The translations under genes and the position numbers were made by a program. A stretch of 64,000 bases of DNA from Eragrostis nindensis. Its lineage: Eukaryota; Streptophyta; Magnoliopsida; Poales; Poaceae. The first letter of the stretch is position 1, and the number at the start of each line of letters is the position of its first letter. Positions 31,391-41,029 of the stretch are shown here, one piece after another. The notes under the pieces are model-generated. The model ran no database searches and was not told the origin of the DNA. It saw nothing but the letters and a program-made list of their open reading frames with translations. The stretch is taken from the NCBI GenBank assembly GCA_012490785.1, contig JAAXCT010000026.1, forward strand, positions 2,909,682-2,973,681, written 5' to 3'.

Positions 31391-34300
31391 CTAGAGCTCT
31401 CCCAACCGCTTGGCGCACTCGACGCTACAGTCCAGCGTCTCCTCCACCCCGTACTTGTACCTGAACCCCAAGTCCGCGAGCTTGCTGGTGTCAGCCACCA
31501 CCCGCACGCCCTCCCCTGTCACACTACATCAAAAAGATGACCACGCAAAATCACTCAGTAATCAAATCTGAATAGAACTCGCCGATATAAATCAAGTATT
31601 GTTTGACTTTAAAAACTTATGTAACGTACTCTTTGAGCCGTATCTTGAGGTCGGGGTGCTTGGCGGCGAAGCGGTCGACGATGTCGCGCATGGCGGGGTA
31701 CCCGGCGGCGCAGAGGAAGCGGCCGGCCATGGCCGGCTGGTCCATGCAGAAGGCGTGCGCCTCGCAGACGTCCTCCACGTGCGCGATCGGCACGGACCCC
31801 AGCAGCGCCTGCAGGAACAGGAGCGAGTTGTGGTACGGCTCGCTGCCCGTCAGCGGCGACAGGATCACGGGGAGGCTGCTCCACAGGTACGGCTGGATCG
31901 TGTCGCCGCCGACGAGCGCGCACGCCAGCGACACCACCTCCAGCGCCCGCCCGGCCGCCTCGCGCTCGTTGTCGTTGTAGCGAAGCAGCTCCTTCTCCGC
32001 CAGCGTCTTGGACCACACGTAAGCCTGCATGCGCACAGAGTTTTGTGTGGAGTGGTGAGCTTAGCTGCATTGTCGATTGGGGAAGCTGGCAATTAAATGG
32101 CAATGATGTACTATTAATGTAAGTTCATGGCTGCTTACGTCCAGGTGAGCGTTGGTGAAGCCGTAGGAGAGGTTGAGCGGCGTCCAGCACGACTCGTTGA
32201 TGTGATCCGCGAAGCCGGTGCCGTCCTCCTTGAGCGGCGAAGCGGCCACCACCGAGGCCGTGTGGATGACGCGCCTCACCGTGCCGGACCGCTCGCACTG
32301 CCGCAGGATGATGCGCACCGCGTCGACCGTTGCTTCGGTCATGTCCTTATACTGAGGGAAAGGGAAAGCCGTGCAAGTTATTATCTTGATGATTGGCAGG
32401 CCAACGTTTCAGTTGCGTGTAGCTTAGCGCAGATTTAGTGACAGAAAAATAGAAGACACTACTGCTTAGCCATTGTTTCACAGCTGCTTGACATGCTCTG
32501 CCCTTGCTCTAACGGGACAACTTCTAGCAAATTCTTTGGAAAAATCTACTCTGCAATTATATAAGAGCTTTTATCGGCATTATTGAAAAAAAATTCACCC
32601 ACTGATCCCACCTTACCAATTAACTTATGGTGAAGGTAAAAATGGGCCACCTAGTTACAATTTTGATACTACCAACTAGTGCATTTCCAAGAACCGTAAA
32701 AAAATCTTACCACAAAGTATTTTCAGCTCATGAGATGATGATGTCTTATCTATATAGAGTTGTACGGAAATTTTATGCTTAAGTGTTTGTATAATTTTTT
32801 TAACCCTCTCAAACTAGGTAAGTACATGTTCTACACACACTCACTCACTTCGTCCACACACAACAACACATATACACGCACATCATCAGCTCTACAACTA
32901 GGCAAACCCCGGTGAGGCCCTGAGTCCGATCACAAGAATCGAACCTGGTTGACCGTGCACACACCTAAAGCCATAGGCCAAAAGAGCGACGCTCCAACTC
33001 AAGTGACGATATGATTTGACAACAAATTTAATCTAGACCGAAAAGGATACTCGATGGTTTAATTGAATGGATGACATTTACAAATCAATAGCTATTTCCC
33101 ACATGAATTATGATGTGATCTGTCATCGACAGAGCTTCTGTAATAGGGATAGGGGATCCATGCCCCGACCCCCCACCCCAACCCCACCCCCCACCACCCA
33201 CACACCAACCCAAAAAAATGTCAACCTCCTTCACTGCCATGAGGATCTTGTAAACTTTGTAGTTCGTATGAGGAATATGTTTCACTACCCCGTATGTAGC
33301 TCAAGATGTCATTAATTTATTTTCACAAAAGAAAATATGTCATTTATTTATTACACAATGCCCTTTAGAGTTGACATTTTTTTGCAGTTTTGTTCACCAC
33401 GATGTACCGTGTGAAGAAAACCAAACAGAACACATAAAGATTCATAGTTTATTTAGGCTCTGTTTGGATCCAAAGGACTAATTGTTAGTTGACTAATTTT
33501 TAGTCTTTGAGACTCCAAATAAAGGGACTAATAGGTGGGACCAATTGTTAGTCCATCAAGAGACTAACAGTAATCCTATTAGTCACTCCAACCCAACTGA
33601 CAGGGACTAGTGATTGCAATAAAACATGAAAAAACAGAACTGCCCCTTATCCCTTCCAAAAATACACGGACTAACAATTAGTCAAAGGCATAGTAGGCAT
33701 TTCTTATAGCTTGGACTAACAATTAGTCAGAGCTCCAAACATGCAACTGACTAATTGTTAATTGACTAATAATTAGTCTGCTAATTTTAGTCAGGAACTA
33801 GTTGTTAGTTCCTCGGATCCAAACAGGGCCTTAGGGTCTCTGACAAGATGATGTTTGGCTTCTTGGCAAACGAGAAAAGCTCTGGGAAAATAAGCTTTGA
33901 TGGTTTGAGCAACGAAACGGCACGCTGATGTGTTTGGATCGTTACCATACTCCATATATTTTTGCCGTGATTGCTAAAAGTGTGGTGTGGTGAATAAATT
34001 TCTCACCACATTTTTAATAAAGTTTGACAAAAGTTGTGGTAGAGAACAAAACAATCATCTAAAAAACTGTGACGCGACTTACGATTCGGCTTGGCAATGT
34101 TGGGCAATAAGCCAAATGGACTCTTGCAGCAAAGCGTCAGCCATGACTTAAAAATTTAGCTGCTGTGCAAAAGGTGAGGCAACGTGAGGATGTGTCAACG
34201 ATTTTTTCTTACTGAGAGAAATGTCGACACGGCTGATGACTAGATGTCGTCCGCCTTCTTCTAGTTCCAAGACGAAATCTGAAGGATGTTTCGCTTGCGT

Positions 34301-35556
34301 TCGTGCATGCAGGACGGGCGTCGAAGTCGACAAATCGCACACACTCGCACGCCGTTTGCGACTGTCACAATCCCGAAGAGATGGACTGTATGCTATAATA
34401 TCTTGAAGAAAGTAGTTTCAGTGGTGCCAAATCGTGAAGCCAGGAAAGTCAAGATTACGCGGACGCAACTAGACGGTACTCCATGACTTCTCGCGGCTCC
34501 CATGGCCACCTATGCTTCTCCATTTCTAGAACTACCAGTAGCCATCAGAATGAGTGGACCAGCGGCGAAGGATGGATTCAGGCGTAACATCATGCTAACG
34601 ATGGAGACAACGGTTTGGATTCTGGCCTGCTACAGCTGTAATGTCAAAGAGTTGGGTGTTCCGTTGCTTTGTAGCTAGACTCGAGATACGACAAGATGTT
34701 TTATCACAAGGTGGGAAAAAAAATTCAAGATGAGTTCGAAACGAAACTGCATCTGCAAGCGGTTGGAAATAGTTTCCCGCAATATAGCGAAGAGAAATGC
34801 AGGTCTAAAATAAGGAACAACGATCAAGTTGCTAGAGTCCAGACTCCGGAACGTGTGGTCGTTGCTACTAGCAGCCAAGCGATTGCGTGAGCTGCGGAGC
34901 CGCCCACGTGGCCTCTCATGGCCAGTAAGCAGGGTGGGAGACGCTTCGATACTCCTTGTTTATTCTATAAGACCGATCAGATCGACGTGTCTATCTACAA
35001 TCTAGTGAACCGTAAACTACTGTAATCAGAAAGGACAAACCTATCAGGGCGAGTTGACATTGCCAAAATGCCAAGTGAATCTGAACGCACGGAAAGGCTT
35101 ACACATGATCAAGGCAAGCTAGGCAGTGATCGATTAATTAGTGCGCACTAGTAGAGTACCTTGGTGCTGGAGGGGTCGTGCGACAGCGCCGTGGCGACGA
35201 GGAAGACGAACTCGCAGCCGGCGATGGCCGGCTCGAAGGTGTCGGCGTCGTAGATGTCCGCCTGGAACAGCCGCAGCCGCTCCGCCGCGCCGGGGAGTTC
35301 ACGGAGCAGCGCTGTCTTCTTCTCGTCCGCTGCACTCCGATAATTCATGCGCGCGTAAGCAGAAATCGCCATTTCTGCTTTGGTGCAGCAGCGAGATCGA
35401 GGAAGAGAGGCTCCACATACCGAGGTTTCTCAAGGTGGCGTGGACGACGCAGCCCCGGTCGAGGAGCTTCTTCACGAGCCAGCTCCCAATGTAGCCGCCG
35501 CCGCCGGTGACGCACACCACCCTCCTGCTCATCGCCTCTTTCGCCGCTTCTCCCAT
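31391..35556 (-). CDS. HC-toxin reductase/DFR-like extended SDR
   Basis: About 345 aa from 5 exons (minus): 35556-35421, 35329-35160, 32351-32139, 32024-31626, 31510-31391. The NADPH-binding glycine motif VTGGGGYIGSWLV is near the N-terminus, the Ser region is VIHTASVVAAS, and the catalytic YxxxK is AYVWSKTLAEKELL. Further family blocks are FQADIYDADTF, HINESCWTPLN and VEDVCEAHAFCM. The overall pattern fits the grass HM1-like reductases, related to dihydroflavonol and anthocyanidin reductases, which reduce carbonyls with NADPH. The true substrate cannot be told from sequence. The start is the first ATG (35556), followed by MSRRVV. The exon 4/5 junction is the one uncertain point: exon 4 ending GAGTAC with exon 5 starting at GGC keeps frame, while the stronger-looking acceptor at GACAG/GGG would need another donor. 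Intron 2 (2.8 kb) hosts a Tourist-like MITE and a SINE-like remnant. Two decayed paralogs flank it. Confidence 0.8.
32800..33010 (-). mobile_element. Possible tRNA-derived SINE remnant in reductase intron 2
   Basis: On the minus strand the sequence has a B-box-like GGTTCGATTCT about 35 bp downstream of TGGCTTTAGGTG (A-box-like) and then a GTGTGTGTAGAACATGTAC tail, the usual layout of plant tRNA-derived SINEs. It was not matched to a known family and the limits are approximate. Confidence 0.35.
33456..33830. mobile_element. Tourist-like (PIF/Harbinger) MITE in reductase intron 2
   Basis: 375 bp with terminal inverted repeats GGCTCTGTTTGGATCC and GGATCCAAACAGGGCC and TTA target duplications at 33453-33455 and 33831-33833. 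The interior is built of the word ACTAATTGTTAGT in both orientations. TTA duplications with this TIR style are typical of Tourist elements. It has no coding capacity. Confidence 0.9.
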
Positions 35557-36527
35557 CCCTTGACTCAAGGACCTGGAGGAGTCAGGCCCTTCTTATCTGG
35601 TAATCCGGTCAACCAAGCTTTCTCCGTTTTCCGCTCCGCCCCGCCTTAAATAGCAAAGGAAAGCCCTCTGCTGCGCCGGCCGATTTGCTCAAGCACAGAT
35701 GTGGCGCTGGGCACGTCTATGCTACACTCCAAAAACGATAACTCTACATACTAAAGAGACCCCCCTGCGCTTTGAACGTGATTCGGATGGTCTCTGACGA
35801 TCTTTCGCGAGCGATGGCTGCATCAGATTATCGTCGCGTCACACTCGCATCAAACCGCACTCCCGTACAGGGTTCACAATTTCGGAAAAACCGTCAAAAC
35901 CGATCTCAAAAAACCGGTCTGGGAAACCGGGAAAACCGGGCGGTTTATCGGTTCCCTCCGAAACACAGTTCAAATTCTTCCGAAAAACGGGTCGGTTTTA
36001 CTACCCGGACCGGACCGGTAACCCCGGTTTCGCCCGGTTTACCGGTTTTCGCTCCGGTTTTCCAAACCCTGCTCCCGTATGCTTCTAAGTTTTTCCCACA
36101 TTTGGTCTTTCGGAAAAAAAAAGCTTTGTCCACAGTTCATTCCTTCTATTTCTGGCGATCGGATCTTTTCACTCATGAGATTCTTGTCAGCTCTTTTTCT
36201 TCATTTCAGGTCACGCTGGTGCAACCGGCAGGCGGCAGCAGGTCATAAGCTTGAGTACTTTCTATATTTCGAAATAGTTGTCGCTTTCGACTTTTAGATA
36301 TTATGTTTGATTGTTCGTCTTATTCAATTTTTTGTGCCAATGTTATTTATTTCTTCATAACATGTTTTATCATAAAAAAATATTTTTATCATAACATATT
36401 TGTTTTATTATTAACACAACTTTTTTGAATAAAATGAACAGTCAAACGTGATGACCAAAAATTAAAAGCAGTAACTATTACGGGACGGAGTTAGCTCATA
36501 TGTTGGTTCAATAAAGTGAGTACTTAA
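35557..36527. other. Reductase promoter region and Stowaway-like remnant
   Basis: Positions 35557-35700 are the leader and promoter of the minus-strand reductase. Around 35870-36070 there is a run of ACCGG/CCGGTTT words (AAACCGGGAAAACCGGG and its inverse), a degenerate inverted-repeat patch. From about 36250 to 36490, CTTTCTATATTTCGAAATAG on the left and ATTACGGGACGGAGTTAG on the right look like eroded Stowaway-type ends. No gene is seen. Confidence 0.45.
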
Positions 36528-37452
36528 GGGCGTGTTTGGCTGGGGCTTATTGCCCAGCTTCTCCACCGGCTTATGTCAAAAAGGCAATAAGCCCTACCAA
36601 ACACTTCGAATTGAGAATAGCTTATGCATCAATAGGCAATAAGCCGGTCTCCAAAATGAACTAGCAAGAGAAGCTCAAAATAGTGGCTCATTCGGCTTAT
36701 TTCTGACACATACCTCCATTGTTACGATTCGCCCCTCGCGCGTTGCCTTCGCGCCACCCCGCGCGCCCGTCGCCGCGCTGCCGCCGCCCCGTGCGCGGTC
36801 GCCGCCAGCACGCCCCCGCGCCGGGCCCGTCGCCGCGCTGCCGCCGCACCGTGCGCGGTCGCCGCGCGAGCGCCGCCCCGTGCGCCGCTGCCGCCCTGCC
36901 GCGCGTCCCGTGCTCGTGCGAAGCCGCAGCCCAGCGCGCCCCGTACCGCCGCCCGCCGAGCGCGCCCCGCACCGCCGCCCGCCGAGCGCGCGAGCTCGAT
37001 TGGAATCGAGAAATTTCTAGGCCGCTCGAATGCTTCGTGAGGAAGAGGATAAGGGTTGGTTTTTTTCGATTTGACCCATGCCGTTTTACAAAATGGCCCA
37101 TTTCGAATATAGGTTTCAACCAATAGTCCTTTAGACATGTAAGAATGATGTAAACAAAAATTAAAAATTTATATTTCAACCTTTAGACATGTTTAATTTA
37201 TTTTCCAACATTATTTTTTTCATTCAACAGATATTATGTGTATAGCCATGTCTAAAATCGACAGGGGCATTTGGGTCATTTTGACAGAATAAGCTGTTTC
37301 CAGAAAAGACAGAATAAGCTGTTTTGCCAAACAGTTTGACAGGATAAGCTGTTTTCACATATAAGCCAGAATGAGCCAGAAAATCTGTTTTCACAAATAA
37401 GCCATTGTATAAGCTGTTTTCAGAATAAGCCAAAACCGTGCCAAACACACCC
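36528..37452. mobile_element. Large Tourist-like element (~925 bp) with GC-rich insert
   Basis: The ends GGGCGTGTTTGGC (36528) and GCCAAACACACCC (to 37452) are inverted, flanked by TAA on both sides (36525-36527, 37453-37455). The arms are AT-rich and full of AATAAGC and AAGCTGTTTT words. The centre (about 36720-37015) is very GC-rich with an internal 60-bp direct repeat (GCCCGTCGCCGCGCTG at 36765 and 36825) and could be a captured genomic fragment. No transposase is present. Confidence 0.75.
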
Positions 37453-37519
37453 TAAGTTTGCAGTTTTGCACATGGAATTGTTAGGCCGAGAAATTCCTCG
37501 AGCACGTGCACGGAGATAC

Positions 37520-38110
37520 AAGTGGCCGACTTCGGAGCTTTCCCAGCCTCTTCGCACACCCCACGGTGCCGGCCGTCCAGCACCTCCTCTGCTCCGTACC
37601 TGTACAACCCCAAATCCACGAGCTTGCTCGTGCCAGCCTGCACCCTGCTCCCTCTCCCGCCACGCTGTTAATCCAGGGCTCCAGGCAGAACATACAAACA
37701 TAAAACATCACAAATAATGTTGATTCGCATGCAATTAGTGATTTTTAGCGCCTTTTATCAAGCAACAATCCATCAAATTAATGAACGTTCAAAAAAGTAA
37801 TCCATCAAAAGATCAACGGAAACGAGCAAGCAGGAGCTTGCTAAATAATTGGCGTACTCTCTGACTTCCGGATTCAGACGTTCGGAGTGCTTGCGCAGTT
37901 GCGCGAGTAGTGACTAGTGACCGACGATGTCCTGCATGTTGGGCCAAGCGGCGGCGCAGAGGAACCGGCCGGCGATGGACGGCCGCTCCATGCAGAAGAC
38001 GTGCGCCTCGCAGACATCGTCGACGTGCACCACCGGCCTGGCTGGCTGGTTAAGCTACAGCCAGATGATGAAGCTGGACTGCTGGGCGCACGCACAGGCA
38101 CCTCAGATAA
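37520..38110 (-). pseudogene. Second decayed HC-toxin-reductase-like copy (part of exon 4 and last exon)
   Basis: On the minus strand 38110-37910 matches the C-terminal half of exon 4 of the intact gene: VVHVDDVCEAHVFCMERP, SIAGRFLCAAAWP, MQDIV. It then reaches an in-frame stop (VGH, stop). After an intron-like gap, 37680-37530 matches the last exon (AGTSKLVDLG, then a frame shift). No exons 1-3 are present between here and 38.5 kb. It lies about 2.4 kb upstream of the intact gene's start and in the same orientation, so it is a tandem relic. Confidence 0.8.
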
Positions 38111-38564
38111 TTTATTTTTTGGGGGATATAAACATTAGTGCTCAAATCTCCTAGCTACTTTGCGAGCCATACATAACATTCAAATATTCAACCATGTGGG
38201 ATTTGGGGCTACCCGCACGCGTGGATTTTGGGCGTGCGTGTCCTGTCCGGCTGGGCTCCTCTCTATCTCACGTTTTCGCTCTTGTATTCCGGCCAGCTCG
38301 CTTGCTCGGCCTCGTTCGATTCTTCCCTGAGCTTCGGCAAACATCAGACCTTTCACTGGATGTAGGCCTACATCACGTTCTCCGCCGCGCGCTGCTTTCT
38401 TGGACCATTCACAGGACCAAACGCGGGCCAACTCCGGCCCTTTCGTGGCCTCGTGGGCGGCGGAGCGCGCCATCAAACGAATTTTCTTAATTATTAATCG
38501 AATTTTTTATTCAATTTTTATTACTGACCGGCAGATTAGAGAAATTGCAAAAGTAGTCCACTTG

Positions 38565-38733
38565 TCGCCCATTAGAAGGGCGATTGCCACCTATCGCTCG
38601 TTCAATGGGCGATTCTAGTCTTATCGCCCAGTAGACGGGCGACAGGGACGCCGCATCAGCATCTGTACTCGTCCACGGTGGCCTGTCGCCCATTCATAGG
38701 CGAGTAGGAGCAAGTCGCCCCTATAGAAGGCGA
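38565..38733. repeat. Left hairpin array, five TCGCCC-N7-GGGCGA-type units
   Basis: Units at 38565-38583 (loop ATTAGAA), 38594-38612 (TCGCTC, loop GTTCAAT), 38624-38642 (loop AGTAGAC), 38686-38703 (loop ATTCATA, right arm GGCGA) and 38715-38733 (loop CTATAGAA, right arm GGCGA). The stems are 5-6 bp and the loops 7-8 nt. Confidence 0.9.
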
Positions 38734-39184
38734 CAGGGATCAGAGCTATAGTTTGGGGAGCCGAGTATGTACTGTGGTGCATTTATGTCCTGCCAGGCTT
38801 GTGTCCTGCTTGTGCACGTCTAGGATAGGGAAAGAGAGGAGGAGTGCTGTACCGCAGGTCTGGCATGCATGTGAGCAGTAGTACAATTAATTGGACATCG
38901 CTTTGTTGTTTGGAGCTTGGGATAAAAATATTTTTCTATTGTATCATTATATTTGAAATACATGCATGTCCCCAAAAAATAATATTTTTGACTTTTAAAT
39001 AGCACATTTAATATTTAAAAAATATATTAATACATCATGATTAAAGTGTCTTTATCTAAAAAAAAGGTTGTTTCTTTTTGGACGGAGGTAGTACATATCA
39101 TACATAAATATTAAAATTGATAATTGCAAAATAAGTGAATTGTTATAGAGAAATTTACAAATTTAAGCGCATCTTCCTGTTCGT

Positions 39185-39500
39185 TTTCTGCCCACTAAAC
39201 TTTAGACATATCACATCAAAGAGAATCTTACTATTTAAGAGTATTAAATAAAGTCTAATTATAAAATCTTTTGACAGATGCGTGCTAATTTACGAGATGA
39301 ATCTAATGAGCCTAATTAATCTATGTTTTGGTACAGTGATGCTACAATAACCATTTGCTAATCACGACCTAATTACTCTCATTAGATTCGTCTCGTGAAT
39401 TAGCACAGGAGTCTGTAATTAGATTATAATTAGACTTTATTTAATATTTGTAATAGCAAGATTTTCTTTGATGTGACAGCTACAAATTTTAGACCCCAGA
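39185..39500. mobile_element. Palindromic MITE nested in the long-TIR element
   Basis: The left end CATATCACATCAAAGAGAAT (about 39207) and right end ATTTTCTTTGATGTGACAG (to about 39480) are inverted. The interior is also inverted: TGCTAATTTACGAGATGAAT against ATTCGTCTCGTGAATTAGCA, AATGAGCCTAATTAA, and AGTATTAAATAAAGTCTAAT against TTAGACTTTATTTAATATTT. The whole ~300 bp could fold back on itself, as in hAT-type or Tourist-type MITEs. Boundaries are approximate. Confidence 0.75.
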
Positions 39501-39767
39501 AACACCCCATAGCTTGCAATATATACGGTTCTGCGCAACAAAACTACATCCAATCAGAACCTATGGAGTACATGATTTATCAGGGCCACGTCGGGGTCAC
39601 TTTCAAACTAACTGTGATTATTTATTTATTTTTTAATTCCCACGCGTACGCATGCACTCGCTGCAAGTATGCAGCCTGTGAGAAGCTTACGACAGAGCAA
39701 GCTTCGAAAGGTCGATGGAGCGTGAAAATAAAGCAGTGGGGCCCACCAGCGAAGCACCCAGGCCTTG

Positions 39768-39935
39768 TCGCCCAGTGGCGGAGCGACTGGTCCTTGCGGC
39801 CCGCCAGATGGGCGACTGAGGTCTTGTCGCCCATTGTCAGGGCGACTGGACCTGCCACTCGGCAGATGACGCCACATAAGCATCCTATCGCTCACTAAAC
39901 AGGCGATTAACCCTTGTCGCCCTGTAATCGGGCGA
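39768..39935. repeat. Right hairpin array, five units
   Basis: Units at 39768-39786 (TCGCCC, loop AGTGGCG, GAGCGA), 39796-39815 (GCGGCCC, loop GCCAGAT, GGGCGA), 39827-39845 (loop ATTGTCA), 39888-39906 (TCGCTC ... GGCGA) and 39917-39935 (loop TGTAATC). Most are perfect 6-bp stems. The loops differ from unit to unit while the stems are kept. Confidence 0.9.
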
Positions 39936-40017
39936 CTAGTAGACTACTTTTGAAATTTTCTGAATCCGTGGGTTAGTAATAAAAATTGAATAAAAAATGA
40001 GATTAAAAATAAAAAAA

Positions 40018-40147
40018 ATTACTCCAGACTGCACAAGTTTTTTTAAAAAAAAAAGATTCACTGTAGTTTACTGATGTGTGAAAGATTACTCCAGACTGCA
40101 CAATTTTTTTTAAAAAAAGATTCACTGTAGTTTACTGATGTGTGAAA
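40018..40147. repeat. Tandem duplication, 2 x ~67 bp
   Basis: Units starting at 40018 and 40085 share ATTACTCCAGACTGCACAA, a T-run/A-run and GATTCACTGTAGTTTACTGA. The duplication directly abuts the right end of the long-TIR element. Confidence 0.9.
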
Positions 40148-40240
40148 GGACATAACGGTTCTTGCTCGAATGAACCTGCCACTGCTGCTTGATGCCTTGA
40201 TATTGGTACAATTATTTTCAGTTCATCACCATTTAAAAAC

Positions 40241-41029
40241 ATGTTGCATTGCTACGGCCAACCAACCAACAACCTAGAAACGCTCATGAGGCACGCCCTC
40301 CATGTTCCTGTTCTAGTGCATGTCAAGGGTCGAAAATGCTGCAAGCACATCTCGCCGGTCAGTGGGTTCACGTCAGTGAGGAGTGCCAACTCAATCTCTG
40401 GTGGCGTTGATAAGCCAGTTCGATCTGGTGGTGTTGATAAGCCGGTGGGGGAGGGATCTGAAAGCTCGGTTAATACTAGTGGAGGCGATGTAGATGTACA
40501 TGAGCAGGAGCTGGCAGCTGATGGTGAAGTTGCTGTACCAACTGATGTGAGCAATGCACTGGCAGATCGTGTTCGTACTATTCAGGTGAATGGCAAAACA
40601 GTTGAGATAGATACTGAGAGGCGTGGCATAGGCAGCAGGGAGTATGTTTCGCTGGGCACGAATCTGACAAGTGATGAGGATATGTCGGATGGCACCTCCA
40701 TTCAGCAGGTGTTGCCCAACGCTCCGAGCAAACCATGTGCAGTGGATAGGTTCCAATCGAAGAGGGCGCAGTCTTGTGCTGTCGACAAAAGACAGCCTCT
40801 CAAAGTTGCAGGTGGCCGTGATATTGAGAAAGTCAAGAGAGGAAAGCTCCAACTGAAATCAGGTATACAAGAATCGATCCAATCTCTGGTGAATCATGGT
40901 ATGTCAGAAACTGTTAATTTGGCGAAAGTGAAGACGGAGACGGGGGAGAAGGAAAAGGAGTCGCCTGCTATCTTGGCTGCGGCTTTGGCTTCTAATCCCA
41001 TAAACCTGACGGGACCTCAGGAGCAATGA
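40241..41029 (+). pseudogene. LINE ORF1 remnant (C-terminal part)
   Basis: An open frame of 262 codons, low in recognisable domains, rich in Ser, Val, Lys and Glu. The usual N-terminal RNA-binding region and CCHC knuckle are not visible, so I infer a 5' truncation with the frame open by chance at its left end. Its stop (TGA 41027-41029) overlaps the ATG of ORF2 (41026-41028) in an ATGA arrangement. Confidence 0.6.

Larger units (their letters stand above)
38479..40021. mobile_element. Long-TIR (foldback/Mutator-like) non-autonomous element
   Basis: The left arm (about 38479-38740) and right arm (about 39760-40021) are inverted copies. The outer blocks ATTTTTTATTCAATTTTTAT and TTACT(G/A)ACC match when the right end is reversed, followed by AAA(A)GTAGTC(C/T)AC and then arrays of TCGCCC...GGGCGA hairpins. 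The centre has no transposase and holds a nested palindromic MITE. Long TIRs without coding suggest a Mutator-like or foldback element. A clear 9-bp target duplication was not found, so the class is an inference. Confidence 0.65.

Noticed and set aside
38565..39935. Hairpin arrays as a CRISPR array or attenuator set
   Set aside because: The genome is eukaryotic, the units are imperfect and they lie in inverted arms of a transposon-like element.
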